Source of the DNA: Girardinichthys multiradiatus
Lineage: Eukaryota > Chordata > Actinopteri > Cyprinodontiformes > Goodeidae
Assembly (NCBI RefSeq): GCF_021462225.1
Contig: NC_061800.1
Coordinates: 11,131,002-11,195,001 of the forward strand
DNA length: 64,000 bases
Direction: 5' to 3'
Every line of letters begins with the position of its first letter. The first letter of the stretch is position 1. The notes below the pieces were generated by a model that was not told where the DNA came from, did no database searches, and saw only the letters and a list, made by a program, of their open reading frames with translations. Positions 35,296-45,786 of this stretch are shown here, in pieces. The translations under genes and the position numbers were made by a program.

Positions 35296-36193
35296 CGGAA
35301 AGGGAATGTACCAACGCCGAGGCTGACCCGGAAGTCAGCCTGAGGGGCTACATCCTTCGAAGGCCGTATTTGTAGGCCGATTACGTTACAGCGCGGCCAA
35401 TTCATGAATCACGACTCCCTCAAATGCGGCTGACAAATGTGTCCTTATTTTGACCGATTTGAAGGATGAGTCGTGAGTATCCTTCGCGGCCCGTCATTTC
35501 CCATCATTCATTGCGGGTCGAAGCGGATTGGTCAAGCAGGGGAAGCCATGGTGGACCATAGCAACAAAAGCTGTGAGTAAATTGTGGAAAATTACACTTT
35601 CTGTGACACAAATTTACTTCTACAATGTTTTTAGTGCAGGAATATAACTATGTAGACGTGAAATATCTGCTTGATTTATCTAGACATCGCTTAATTTCAA
35701 ACGTGCTCCGACGTGTTCGGAGTTTTCCGTTCCCACCGTACTAACTGGCTCGCCTCGCCAGCCCTACCGGCGGTGAGGCGAGCTAGCCCGGTAGAGATCT
35801 GACCGGACTCCCGGCACTAAGCTCCCGCTGGCAGTCATCACAGTGAACGTTTAACACAAGTGATTTCTAACAGTTTATGTTATTATTTTAATTGTTACTG
35901 AAAATCAATTTAACATTTCAGGTGATATTAAGGTTAACCAGAATAAATGGACAGTTTTATGTAATCCAACTGTATTGCTGGAGAGTGTGATTGAGAATAA
36001 ATAAGCTTTTCAATATTAAATTTTAATGAAGAAATGTGCTATATGTTTTAAAAGTTTATTTATAATTCAGTTAGCATTATAATTTCTGATTCCAGGTACA
36101 ATCCAGAGACAATCATGTTCAGGTAAAAAAGATGTTTGATTTAACTAGCCAATAAACAAAGAGATAGCAACTTTATGGCTAATGTATGTCGAC

Positions 36194-36197
<4 letters not shown>

Positions 36198-36283
<86 letters not shown>
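36198..36283. repeat. (TA)n microsatellite
   Basis: A nearly pure AT dinucleotide tract with single interruptions, inside the noncoding part of the Harbinger element. Confidence 0.95.
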
Positions 36284-36286
<3 letters not shown>

Positions 36287-37159
36287 AACAACTTTCAATT
36301 TTAAGATAGATGGGAATTATAAAGTATTTGATTCCCTCTGGCTGTTCTTAGATAATTATATATCTACTTGCTTTAATCACTTAAAATATCCAGAAGCATG
36401 CCTTAAAAATAATGTGTTTTTCCATCTCCATTCTTCCCTTTTCTAGACCTGACCCCTTTACTGCAGGATCAACCTGAGTGTCCCAGTCCTGATCGCTTCT
36501 TCAACCAGGAGGACACCAGGCCTGATTTTCGGCTGAGCAGGGAGTCTCTGGCAGTGCTGCTTAATATTTTGCACCTGAATAGGCAACATGGATGGGTGCT
36601 ACTATTGAGACCTTGGTTTTTCTTTTCTGGCTGGCAAGTGGCACATCCTACAGAGTGGTCTGCAGAGTGTTTGGGATGCCTCGCTCTACTGTCCATCGCA
36701 TCGTCCACAGAGTTACAGAGGAGATCGTGGCTATTCGTCACCAGGTCATCTACCTTCTAAAGACCCCTGAGGACTTAAGGCAGTGTCCCGTGAGTTTACA
36801 GGGCTGGCACGCCACAGAGCTTTTCTTAAAGCTGTGGGTGCAATTGACGGCTGCCATATCCGCTTCAGGTGTTCAAGCTGCCCTGATGGTCAGTGCTACA
36901 GGAACAGGAAACTCTTCCCTTCCATAATCCTGCAAGCAGTTTCTGACCATCGGAGCCATTTTATTGACATGTATGTGGGCTGGCCTAGGTCAGTGCATGA
37001 CTCTAGGGTGCTCTGCCACAGCCCACTGTACAGTTTATCCTCCTCCAGGGCATTTTATCCTTGCTGATGGAGGGTACCCATGCCTCCAATATCCACTCCC
37101 CCTCATCACTACCTACAAGAGGACAAGACAAGGTGTGGGAGCCCAGCGCTTTAACAGCC

Positions 37160-37206
37160 ATCATTCCAAAAACACGCTCTATTATAGAGCGTGTTTTTGG
37201 AATGAT
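37160..37206. repeat. Perfect 22-bp inverted repeat in Harbinger coding sequence
   Basis: Arms 37160-37181 and 37185-37206 are exact reverse complements separated by three bases. The right arm encodes the transposase segment around the catalytic Glu (IIERVFG). The frame in front of it does not match the frame after it, so the left arm may be a templated copy that replaced the original codons. Confidence 0.9.
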
Positions 37207-37565
37207 TCAGGGCCATCTTCCTGCAAGTGCTGGAGATGCACCACACCTTTGTACCTCATGTAAGTTTTGACCTAGATCCATTTAATATATACATTATACA
37301 TAATATATACACATACACATATATGCACCCTCTTTTAAATTGTTTTCAGGCCATAACAGCATGCACCATCCTCCACAACATCTGCCTTGGTGCTGGGGAT
37401 GTCATGGCCCTAGAGGATGACCCAGAGGAGGCTGTAGAAGAGGATGAGGGTGAGGTCAGGACTGAGGCAGTCAGCGTTGCTCTCTGGCGGGACCAGCTTT
37501 CAGCTCAGGTGTCTGCCCTGGAGGAGGTACCACCAGAACATGACTACTGTGTCAGCCAAGTATAA

Positions 37566-38115
37566 TAATTAATTACCTCTTAGTGATGTGGCAGCTGTCA
37601 ATTCAGCCAGCCCTTTAAACCCACTTGATGGACGATACCGTGGACAGCGGAGAAAGGCATTACAAACATTTGCAGACCAACTGTGTGATGCTTCGCTCAC
37701 CATCCAGAAAGACTAACCACAGATCTCAGTTGCAGCATCCCATCCATGTCTCTGACCTTATGAAAGATTTAGCCACATCGTCAGAGACTTTCTGTTCAGA
37801 AAGACATCTGCCTCTTTGTTCTGTTGAAGAGGTGTTTCCAGGAACCGGTCACTCAGGGTGATCCTGCTGTCGCCATTGTAAATACTTGTACATAGTTTTA
37901 TTTTATGCCTTTTGTCTTGTAATCTTGATCTGTTTGAATGTTTTCTTCCCCCATTCTGTTTAAAGTGCTGTTTGTATTTTTCATAATAAATTCTGTTTAT
38001 AAATTTAAATGAAGTTGATGTATTGTTAGATCAAATGTAAATAACATTAGTGACACAAACAATTTTGAAATTTATTAGAACACCTTAAAACTTTAAGAAA
38101 CAATCTGAACAAAAC
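37566..38115. other. Spacer between the two Harbinger genes
   Basis: The transposase reading frame ends at 37565. An open frame at 37625-37861 has no recognisable domain. AATAAA near 37986 could serve the transposase transcript. The opposing Myb-type gene ends at about 38116. Confidence 0.5.
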
Positions 38116-38401
38116 TTAATATTTCTTATGTAGCATCTTATTTTGGTGCCATTCTTTGGAAAACAGTCTGTCCATTTTCTGTGCCCTCTTCTCCTCTGCT
38201 TCTCTCTGTACCCTCATGTCCTCCCTGATCAACTCCATCATCTCTGTCCCTCTTTCTTTTCTGACCCCTTCCTGCTGGCTTACTGTCTTCCTTCTCCAGC
38301 TGGTTGCCCACCGCTCCGCTTGGCCCTGGAGTGTCTTCAGGGATGGAGGCAATTAGGACAGGAGGTGTTGTGGAAGACCTCTGTCCCAACACCTCATCCA
38401 T
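38116..38401 (-). pseudogene. Harbinger Myb/SANT-type partner protein, C-terminal remnant
   Basis: Two overlapping minus-strand frames together look like the tail of the second Harbinger protein. It has a Ser/Pro segment (EDTPGPSGAVGNQ), a Lys/Arg-rich nuclear-localisation-like run (GRGQKRKRDRDD), and in the other frame a charged helix with IREDMRVQREAEEKRAQKMD. In active elements this protein recruits the transposase to the DNA ends. A frame break separates the halves, and the Myb/SANT domain itself is not found upstream. Confidence 0.6.
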
Positions 38402-38817
38402 AAGGACAAACCAGGGCCAAGTAGCAGCAGTGGGCTTTTCACTGACTCCCTCTCCTGACCTGGATACTTACAATCCTAAAGTTAGAGGGAATAAAAAAAA
38501 AAAAATTTGACTAAACAGAGAAACCAACAAGACTTTTAGAAATATTTTTTTATTTGAGTGTGACATGAGAACTTCTGAACATAATCTAAATTCTTTTTTT
38601 TTTTTTTTTTTTATTGTCCCACATTGTTTTGTCCTGCAAAGGGGCTGACCTTCCCCTGTTGGTCCATCCTCTCCAGAATTGTCCTAAACCGAAAAAAGTA
38701 TGTTAATCACTGGATGGATATTTATGAAAGTTAGAAAGATAGGAGTTATTGAAACTGGACAAAAACCGACTGCAAAGAATGTTGTTATTGTACCTCCAAG
38801 CCACGGTGGCTGAGTTT

Positions 38818-39110
38818 TGTCGAAGTCCCTGCTTCCCTGGGTCCGTTGATTTGGGCACAGGTTTCAAAAGAGTGAAATAAACACAAAGTACAATCAGCTT
38901 ATGTTCGCCTCTGCGCAGAATGAGAGATAGACCCCAGCCAAACACCTGCGAGCCCAACTCTGCTCTCTCTCTGCTTCCAGCTCGTTTTATCATTCAGTCT
39001 CAAGGGTGTGTTCAACATATACATATATCATGTCACTCATGTATAATGTAACAGTTCCTTAGGTCCAAATAAGGAGTGCTTCTGGTTATTTTCTTCTAGC
39101 AAGCTTGTCC
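38818..39110 (-). promoter_or_regulatory. LTR of the ERV-1 type, isolated or truncated
   Basis: Read on the minus strand, the 3' part matches the ERV-1 LTR at 20391-20839: it ends ACTTCGACA, preceded by GGACCCAGGGAAGC and a long shared R-U5 region. Similarity continues to about 39110 (TCCAAATAAGGAGTGCTTCT on the plus strand) and then fades. The base run beyond the CA end has no clear primer binding site. It may be a solo LTR or a displaced 5' LTR of ERV-1, which has the same orientation. Confidence 0.6.
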
Positions 39111-40480
39111 TCCCTCACGAACCATGGCTGATAATCAATATTATGACACCCTGCGTCTGCATGCAGGAAGGGTGACTCAATAATAAATGCAACGAATAAT
39201 AATCATTCTGTCAGAACCCCGAGAACAGAATGAGTCATGGAGAAACCTGACACATCTCGCAGGTAGAAACGAATAAATGACACTCAAAGGTCTATGATTT
39301 TTCTAGAGAGTTTCATGAAGATTTGTCCCACTATATTGCCTTATGATGTGAGCGATAACCCTAAACATATATTTTTGTCCTAGGTGAAGAAGGCCTAAAG
39401 GTTGGCTGGGAGCAGGCTGACAAATGGGTCCACTGACACATTATTACTTAAGACATAAGATCCCTGGGGTTCAGGAACAGTATGACTGGGAAGATTGGGG
39501 TTGAAGGATGAAAACAGTGTGTTTGAGCAGGGTGTGACAGGAATAAATGAAGGCCCCATGTATGAATGATGTATTGATGTGGGCCACCTGAGTGAAAGGT
39601 TCATGAACTGAATTGGTATGTTTTGGTTACTGTGAGCTCATTATTTGTTTTGTGTTTTGATTCACAGTTGTGTTAGGACAACTAATGAATGTTTTGGAGT
39701 GCACCACGTTTATTTTTCCTGTGGTTTTTCTCTGTGATGTCGGTGTTCGGATGCTTGCAAATTGAAACAATTATCTGGGTTTTAGTTTCAGAGGGTGAAA
39801 ACTTAAATTTCTTATGAATTTTCTCAAGGTGAAATTGGATTTAAATTCTCTTTGAGGTGGAAGCAAAACTCAATAGAACTTGGCATTCTGCCATAGGGTT
39901 CTGATTAAATAATTTGATGGTAAAAGATTTGGCCGCCCAATCTTCTTTAAGAGGGGAGGCTGAAGTGATGTGTTGTGTGTCTTAAGTATTTGTCTAAATG
40001 TCTGTCTCAATATTTGTCTTAAATGTTTGTCTGACTAACCTTTACACTTCAGAGAGAAAAATAGTGATTATAATCCTGGGATGGAAACAGGAAAAAATGG
40101 GAAAATTGGAGTAATGACTGGTCACTGTGATCAGATGTTTAATAGGATTGAATAACTAAATTATGCTATGATTGTGGTTGTCCAGAATATGAAAATGACT
40201 TTGATTTAGTTTTGTGGGTAGATGTTACAGGGAAGGACCATAAAGGTCTAATTTAGGTAGATGTAATCACATTATTAAAAAAACTTGAAAAGTTGTTTGT
40301 CCAAAAAACCAGACACCTTCATAGAAAATGATGAGATTATTTTGTGCTGGGGATGATTTCAAAGAAATTATGGAAATTAATGGTTTGGACATGTCTAACA
40401 CTGACTAGGGATTAAAGGACAATAAATTATCAATTGATTGGTTGAAAATAAATATGAGTCTGGTTAAAGGTGAGAGGATG
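39111..40480 (+). other. Decayed sequence upstream of the ERV-2 remnants
   Basis: No domain can be placed with confidence. It lies where gag and the first part of pol of ERV-2 would be expected and may be their decayed remains. I see no intact frame above 70 codons with a motif. Confidence 0.3.
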
Positions 40481-40494
40481 AATCTAATAGATTA

Positions 40495-42340
40495 TCCGTT
40501 TATAACAGTTGACACTTTCACCAGGTGGTTTGAGAGAGCTGGAAGCAGAATCAGAGCGCAATTGGCTAAATGTTTGCGCTGACACCAACATGACGTGGCT
40601 GGAAGTGCTGCCTTTGTGATGTTTTCTATGAGATCATCTCCCACTGAGCACATGGGTTTAACAGCACATGAGCTGCTGACAGGAGAACTGTGCACCCAAG
40701 GTGTACTCAGATCAGAGGAATTATTACGTTAAGCTTAACAATTGTAATCTGCTGTGAAGTTTTTGTCTCATAACACACAGAAGGCACTGAACACAGAACC
40801 AAGGGGAGAAACTCTGGAACAGATTGCACCCAGGGAGTGGAAATACAGAAAGGTGTTCCACAGATCTTGGAAGGACCCCAGGTGGATTGGAAATTTTAAA
40901 GTAGTAAGCTTCGCCACATACAGTGTGAAAGTTTGGTTGGATGACAAACTAAGGGAGAGCCATCCTCTGAAAGAAACCTCAGAGAAATCAGAAAGCACCT
41001 GAGGGAGTACATGTGAATAGGTTCAATTGAAGATCTTTGGATTTAGGGGCTTGGTTACTTCATAAGAGGGAACATGATCAAGGAGTAAATACTGAAATTT
41101 ATTTTGCTGAGTTTAAAGGAGCGAGTGCCAGTAAACTTGAAAGTCGGTCTCTGCTATGGAACCTGGTAGTACGAAAATCAGAGAGGGAAAAAAAGGATTT
41201 CTGAATTGAATATTGAATAACCAATAAACAAATGTGTATTTCTGCACATCAGTAAATACTTGAGGAACAATTCGCATGAGAGGTTGAAGGCGTGCTCACC
41301 TATAACTTAATGAAGAATAAATTATAAATTCCTGTGTGCCTCTGACTTACTTTTTCATAGATACTGTTGTTTGCAACTTACATTGTAAATTAGCTTGATA
41401 TAAGCCTTGAAGTTTTATTTGCTCTTGGATCTTTTAAAGTGATAATCTTAGGGAGTGACTACTTGTTGAAATGGACAGGAAATATGTGCCCTGGTTACCC
41501 TCTCCATCTTCAGGATGCCGTGACACCGATTGGACCTCTTCAGGGGGCCAATCAGTCAGGGGGAACTTTTCAGAAAATTGTTTTTGTATTTGTCACGTAC
41601 GGCCCTTTAGCTTACAGACAGTGCTTTACTGAGATCCACACTTCCAGATCCAATGAAAGGAGCACACATTCGGATCAAAGGATTTCTGACGGTGTTAAGT
41701 GGACAGGAATTGGCGATTGCTGATGTGAGAACTTGCTTAGCAGCTCACCTGGAGCAGCATGACTTACATAACATAGAGGTGGCTGCAAGGACTAATGACC
41801 TGACATCATCTATCCTTTAAGCTCCCATGTCACAACAATTTTGGGCTACCCTCTGGACAGCTTTTCCTGTTAAAAAGAAGAACTTTGACACAAATCAATT
41901 GAACCAAACCAGTTTATAATGACAACAACCCATGTGTTTGGTGGGGACATGCTGTGCACAGACAGCTCTCAGCACCTCCTTAGCTTCTTATCAAAGCGTG
42001 TTCCTAGCAAAAAGGTGGAAAGCTGTGTAGTATTATTGGAGAGGCTTGTTCTTTTATTCCCACCCATAAAGCACCTGACAGATCCCTCATGAAAGCCATA
42101 AGATGATTTAAACCACTATCCATTAAATTAAAATCACACTCAGGATTTGATGAACCATTTACAAATATGTTTGAGATGTGGTTTGGAAAATGAGGAAAAC
42201 TATTGGTGAGTATATTCACTTCATCAATTATTGTGACTGCAGTGATTGCATTCAGTGCATGCTGTTGTCCACCATGTATTCGAGCTCTCATCCTTAGGTA
42301 CATAGAGACAGCCATGGGCTCCCTGGATGCAAGATGATCG
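40495..42340 (+). pseudogene. ERV-2, heavily decayed (integrase and env remnants)
   Basis: On the plus strand, 40495-41000 encodes the end of integrase: a DTFTRWF core piece, SPTEHMGLTAHELLTGE, and a C-terminal PREWKYRKVFHRSWKDPRWIG segment. About 1 kb later, 42015-42330 encodes the end of an env transmembrane subunit: GACSFIP, a WFGK region, a hydrophobic span and the Cys-rich CCCPPCIRALILRYIE border, close to that of ERV-1. Many stops occur in each part. Surface subunit, RT, gag and LTRs are not identified. It is a cousin of ERV-1 in the opposite orientation. Confidence 0.65.
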
Positions 42341-43596
42341 GGAGTCCCAAGTGCCTATCAAATGTCAATGGTAAAGTATCAACTCCTTTATTGCATGGGT
42401 ATGAGAAGGAGAAAGCTGTGACCAGGCTAACAGGAGTAACACGTGTGACCGAGGATGACCCATGATTAAAGATGAGGACTGCTTTCTGGGCTGATATTCT
42501 TTACAAAGATTTCTGTGCCTTAATGACAAAAAAGTAAAAGAGACAGAAGACTTGATTGAATGTATAAATACTTTATTGAAAAACTCGATTGCTGATTAAT
42601 TTTGTGAAATGGGTAAATTGAGTAAATGTCATTAATGAAAGAATGAAGTACAGCTTGCAGTATAAATCACCAATCAGATTGCAATAGGAATTTGGACATA
42701 CATTTTGATCAGACTCTTTAAAAAGGATTACTAAATTTGGGGAACACTAAAATAAAATACTAATCAAATAAATTGAAACGGATAATGAATAATATATGAT
42801 TAAATTAATGGGCTTATTAACTGTTACCAGTTAACTTTAAACTAGACTGGTTTCTGATTAAAACAAAATGACTCCTTTCTGGGCATAGGAAGGTTTTTAC
42901 AGGACGTGTGGGTTGACCAAATTGGCTACTTTGATTAAATGATGGCGGACGAACTAAACCAATGGAATCAGTGGTATTATTAATAGATCCGGTGTTTAAG
43001 AGAACCAGAGGTGGTTCAGTGTTAAGGCCAAAATTTACGACTGGAATAATGTTTATAAACAGGATCAGGGGACAGTGCTTATGAGCAGCAGTTCAAAAGG
43101 GGTTTTTCAGGTTGGGAAAATGAACCAATCTGACCTAAAATCACTATATATATGTGCTGCATATTAAACTGAGCTGAACAGAAGAACAGCAATGATGATT
43201 TGGTTCGATTATGTTATAATTAATAGATAATACAAATTCGGAGCCAAAATGAATGTAATGTGTAATGTCACATGTAATATATGTTATTACTTAGTTGGTG
43301 TGTTGGTTTTCCTGTGTATAAGAGAAGATGGGATGGGAAAAGATAAACTGGGAGTTATTAAGATTTTGGTTCATGAAGATAGATTATAAATGATATCGGG
43401 GTGGTATTATGAACGGGGCATTTACTTGGGACCCCTGAGAGCTGGGAGTGTTTAGATAGGCCAAATTTGAGGAAATTGTTTTTCATTGTTCATGTGTTAA
43501 CCTCCTCAACAGGAAACAATGTGACAGAAGGTAGTTTTTCAATATGATAAATGAACACTGCTTTAAAGAAGACCATTACTGTTAGGAATAACATTT
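42341..43596. other. AT-rich, no feature assigned
   Basis: The 3' end of ERV-2 should lie here, but I see no LTR-like boundary. No gene, splice pattern or tandem repeat was seen. Confidence 0.35.
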
Positions 43597-43601
43597 GTAA
43601 T
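43597..43601. repeat. ERV-3 target-site duplication, left copy (GTAAT)
   Basis: GTAAT lies directly outside the left LTR, and an identical GTAAT lies at 51614-51618 outside the right LTR. Five-base duplications are within the retroviral range and fix both provirus ends. Confidence 0.85.
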
Positions 43602-43889
43602 TGTTAGTTTTTTTTTTTTTTGTCAACTCAGAGGTAAGAACGATACAGTCAGAGTTACTTGCAGCAAGGGTAGCCCACTTTGCAGTGAAACTACAAAGTC
43701 TTGACACCCTATCTCTTTATTTATATACACAATTCAACAGACAGTTCAGACGTGTGTGAGACAGAAAGGAGGCTGGTTCACACAGAGATAACAATGATCT
43801 CACACACACAGGAAGGAAGGCATAGTGCAGGTGCCTTGCAACACAAAGTTTTTACATGAGTGATAACAAGTTTTTGCACCCATCCAACA
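43602..43889 (-). promoter_or_regulatory. ERV-3 3' LTR
   Basis: On the minus strand it runs from TGTTGGATGG to CTAACA. TGTATATAAATAAAGAG near its centre (about 43722) combines a TATA-like and an AATAAA-like signal. The terminal region carries a 14-T run on the plus strand that is shorter and interrupted in the 5' LTR. A purine run AAAAGGAGGGA precedes it on the minus strand (43890-43902). Confidence 0.9.
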
Positions 43890-43902
43890 GTCCCTCCTTT
43901 TA
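43890..43902 (-). promoter_or_regulatory. ERV-3 polypurine tract
   Basis: AAAAGGAGGGA, one base from the start of the 3' LTR on the minus strand. This is the position and composition of the primer for plus-strand viral DNA synthesis. Confidence 0.75.
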
Positions 43903-44042
43903 TCACAAGTAAAAACATTTAATATAAAAACAAATAAGAAAAATACTCTGTATGAGCAGAAACCCACGGACGGTAAACAGATTATATTTTGTGGGAAATA
44001 CTCATACCGCCGCCCTCGGCAACCATTAAAAGTAAAATTTTG

Positions 44043-44130
44043 ATTAATACTTGAAATCATAAAAATAAAAGAATAATACTTGAAATCATAAAAATAAAAG
44101 AATAATACTTGAAATCATAAAAATAAAAGA
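44043..44130. repeat. 29-bp tandem repeat, three copies
   Basis: The unit ATAATACTTGAAATCATAAA plus AATAAAAGA is repeated three times with almost no change, between env and the 3' LTR of ERV-3. Confidence 0.92.
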
Positions 44131-44270
44131 ATTAAAAAATCTGCCCTGTTTATGTCATCATTGTACTTTTTCTCATTTCACTTAAGCAACAACTTCTTTC
44201 GATTTTCTGCTGTAAGGTCATTTTATGAAATACAATGTATGAGTACACTCAGGCTTTTGATGTGATTTAT

Positions 44271-45692
44271 TTACAACATGTCATCATAATCGTCCCCTTC
44301 ATTTTCGTGCATTTCTACCTGGTTCAGTGTTGCATATGCCACCGTGACTGACTGAGTTACTATTCTTTGTACCATGCATTTGCAACATGGGATAATACAT
44401 ATTGACAGGAGACACAGAAGGCCCATGCATGCTATTACTGCAACTAGGAGAACCTTAAACAGATTTATCCATCCCCTTGTGAGCATCCAATCTAACCAAG
44501 AAGAGTTAGGATCTGGGTGGTCATGTGCCATGACATTTTGCAGATTCCGTAGGTTGTTTAATGCTCCCGTTATGTTTGCAGAGTGTATATTATCTGGGAT
44601 ATATGTGCAACAGGTGTTATTCAATAGAACACAAACGCCCCCCGTTGATGCTGTTAGAATATCCAAAGCCATGCGGTTCTGAATTATTATGGCTCGCATA
44701 ACGCTCATTTCTGTGTTTTGACCCTCTTCTACTATTATGGAGTTATTTAGAAACAATCCAAATCGATAACTTAAAGTTTCCACGTGCAGCATTAATTTGC
44801 CCACACCTAACCAGGGTAAGAGAGATAATAATGTTTTATCATCTTTAGACCAAAGTTTAAATTCATCTGGGACATTTGTTCCCCAAATGGGGTCATGTGG
44901 TTTAACATCTATTTCCCTTTTTGATCTCCTATGTGGTACAACTATAGTCTGCTTACTAAGTACCACAGTGTGATCTGATGTGAAAACTGGGGCACATACA
45001 CCATACCAGCTGAGTGGAAGTACATAATAAGCGTTATTACCACATAACCATGCCACCCCTTCTATCCAGTATGTGCCGTTTCCGGGATTATTCCTGTAAG
45101 TGTAGAAGTAGTTACATTTCGTAGTATTCCCTACAAAATGAGTATGATTCCCTGTAATATTTTGTCTTATGCAGTGTCGATGGTTTCCGGGGTCTGTTAC
45201 ATATGCTTTGAATGGTTCTGATTTCCCTGTAATGTTGAGAGGTTGCCATTGTTTTCTGTCGCAAGTGCAGTTTTCTGGGTCACAACTGTAATTTAATCTC
45301 TGGTTACTGAAAGATTGGTCTGGCATAAGAAATAACTTTTTATTTGTATATCCTATCAGGCCCATTGATATGGCGCAACTTGTCTCGATGAGGTTCATAG
45401 CTTTGACATATATGGTGGGGCCTTGGGAATGCACGGGCATTATAGAACACACATAACAATCAGTTTTATTTTGAGTTTTAGCTGTGTCATACACATAACG
45501 ATACCAGTAATTTTGCAGAAATGGGTGTGTGTCATGTCCTTCCGTCAGTGGTCTGAGATGGGTCCCGTCTGATGTCCATCTCTTCTGGTTCGGTATCACC
45601 TCCTGTGGATCCTGCTTTAGACAGAGAAAGAGTCCTGCTACCAGAATTAAGCTCAGGCTTATCAGTCCTGTCCACATGTTACAGAGAGCCAT
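44271..45692 (-). CDS. ERV-3 envelope glycoprotein, intact 473-codon frame
   Basis: Retroviral Env, a class I fusion glycoprotein with surface and transmembrane parts. The frame has no stops. Seen: a hydrophobic signal segment (about 6-25), CXXC as CYVC (79-82), about ten N-x-S/T sites, a furin-type cleavage site RRSKR (255-259), a conserved ectodomain stretch around QNRMALDILTA (338-348), CX6CC (354-362), a membrane span (about 411-437) with a Cys-rich border, and a tail with YATL and an acidic end. CXXC plus CX6CC marks the gamma-type class with covalently linked subunits. ATG 45692 is chosen because it starts the signal segment. Pol around it is decayed, so the open frame is notable. Whether it is expressed is unknown. 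Confidence 0.93.
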   Translation of the reverse strand: MALCNMWTGLISLSLILVAGLFLCLKQDPQEVIPNQKRWTSDGTHLRPLTEGHDTHPFLQNYWYRYVYDTAKTQNKTDCYVCSIMPVHSQGPTIYVKAMNLIETSCAISMGLIGYTNKKLFLMPDQSFSNQRLNYSCDPENCTCDRKQWQPLNITGKSEPFKAYVTDPGNHRHCIRQNITGNHTHFVGNTTKCNYFYTYRNNPGNGTYWIEGVAWLCGNNAYYVLPLSWYGVCAPVFTSDHTVVLSKQTIVVPHRRSKREIDVKPHDPIWGTNVPDEFKLWSKDDKTLLSLLPWLGVGKLMLHVETLSYRFGLFLNNSIIVEEGQNTEMSVMRAIIIQNRMALDILTASTGGVCVLLNNTCCTYIPDNIHSANITGALNNLRNLQNVMAHDHPDPNSSWLDWMLTRGWINLFKVLLVAVIACMGLLCLLSICIIPCCKCMVQRIVTQSVTVAYATLNQVEMHENEGDDYDDML

Positions 45693-45786
45693 TTTATAAT
45701 TGGGCGCAGATCAGCTGTTTTCTTCACCGGTTTGAGACGCTGGGCCATATGGGTCCTCCAACTCCTTTGAACCCGGACTTCCTCTG

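Larger units (their letters stand above)
35549..37565 (+). pseudogene. Harbinger transposase (HARBI1-like), multi-exon, decayed
   Basis: A possible first exon starts at ATG 35549 (good context GCCATGG) and ends at a GTGAGT donor near 35573. A small exon may lie at about 36097-36120. The main exon starts after CTAG at 36446 and encodes PECPSPDRFFNQEDTRPDFR, then FWLASGTSYRVVCRVFGMPRS (helix-turn-helix region) and the nuclease: first Asp in AIDGCHI, second Asp in WPRSVHDSRV, and Glu in IIERVFG. An intron (GTAAGT to TTTTCAG, about 37256-37349) precedes the last exon with CTILHNICLGAGD. Frame changes near 36785, 37040, 37165 and 37215 break it. Transposases of this family cut and paste at three-base targets. 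Confidence 0.85.
35340..38500 (+). mobile_element. PIF/Harbinger DNA transposon (two-gene type)
   Basis: It contains a HARBI1-like DDE transposase on the plus strand and a Myb/SANT-type partner remnant on the minus strand, the two-gene arrangement typical of PIF/Harbinger elements. The left end is placed near GAGGGGCTACATCCTTCGAAGG (35343), where sequence character changes. The right end was not defined because no matching inverted end was found by eye. It lies next to the broken polymerase gene and may have truncated it. Confidence 0.75.

Noticed and set aside
30296..38500. A single Teratorn-like (piggyBac plus herpesvirus) fusion
   Set aside because: No piggyBac transposase or herpesvirus gene is visible; the polymerase is the protein-primed type and the neighbouring transposase is Harbinger-type.
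44043..44130. CRISPR-like array
   Set aside because: The 29-base units are directly adjacent without spacers and lie inside a vertebrate ERV.
44271..45692. Calling the ERV-3 env a domesticated syncytin-like or percomORF-type host gene
   Set aside because: It still sits inside a complete provirus with LTRs, and no conservation data are available here; domestication is kept only as a hypothesis.
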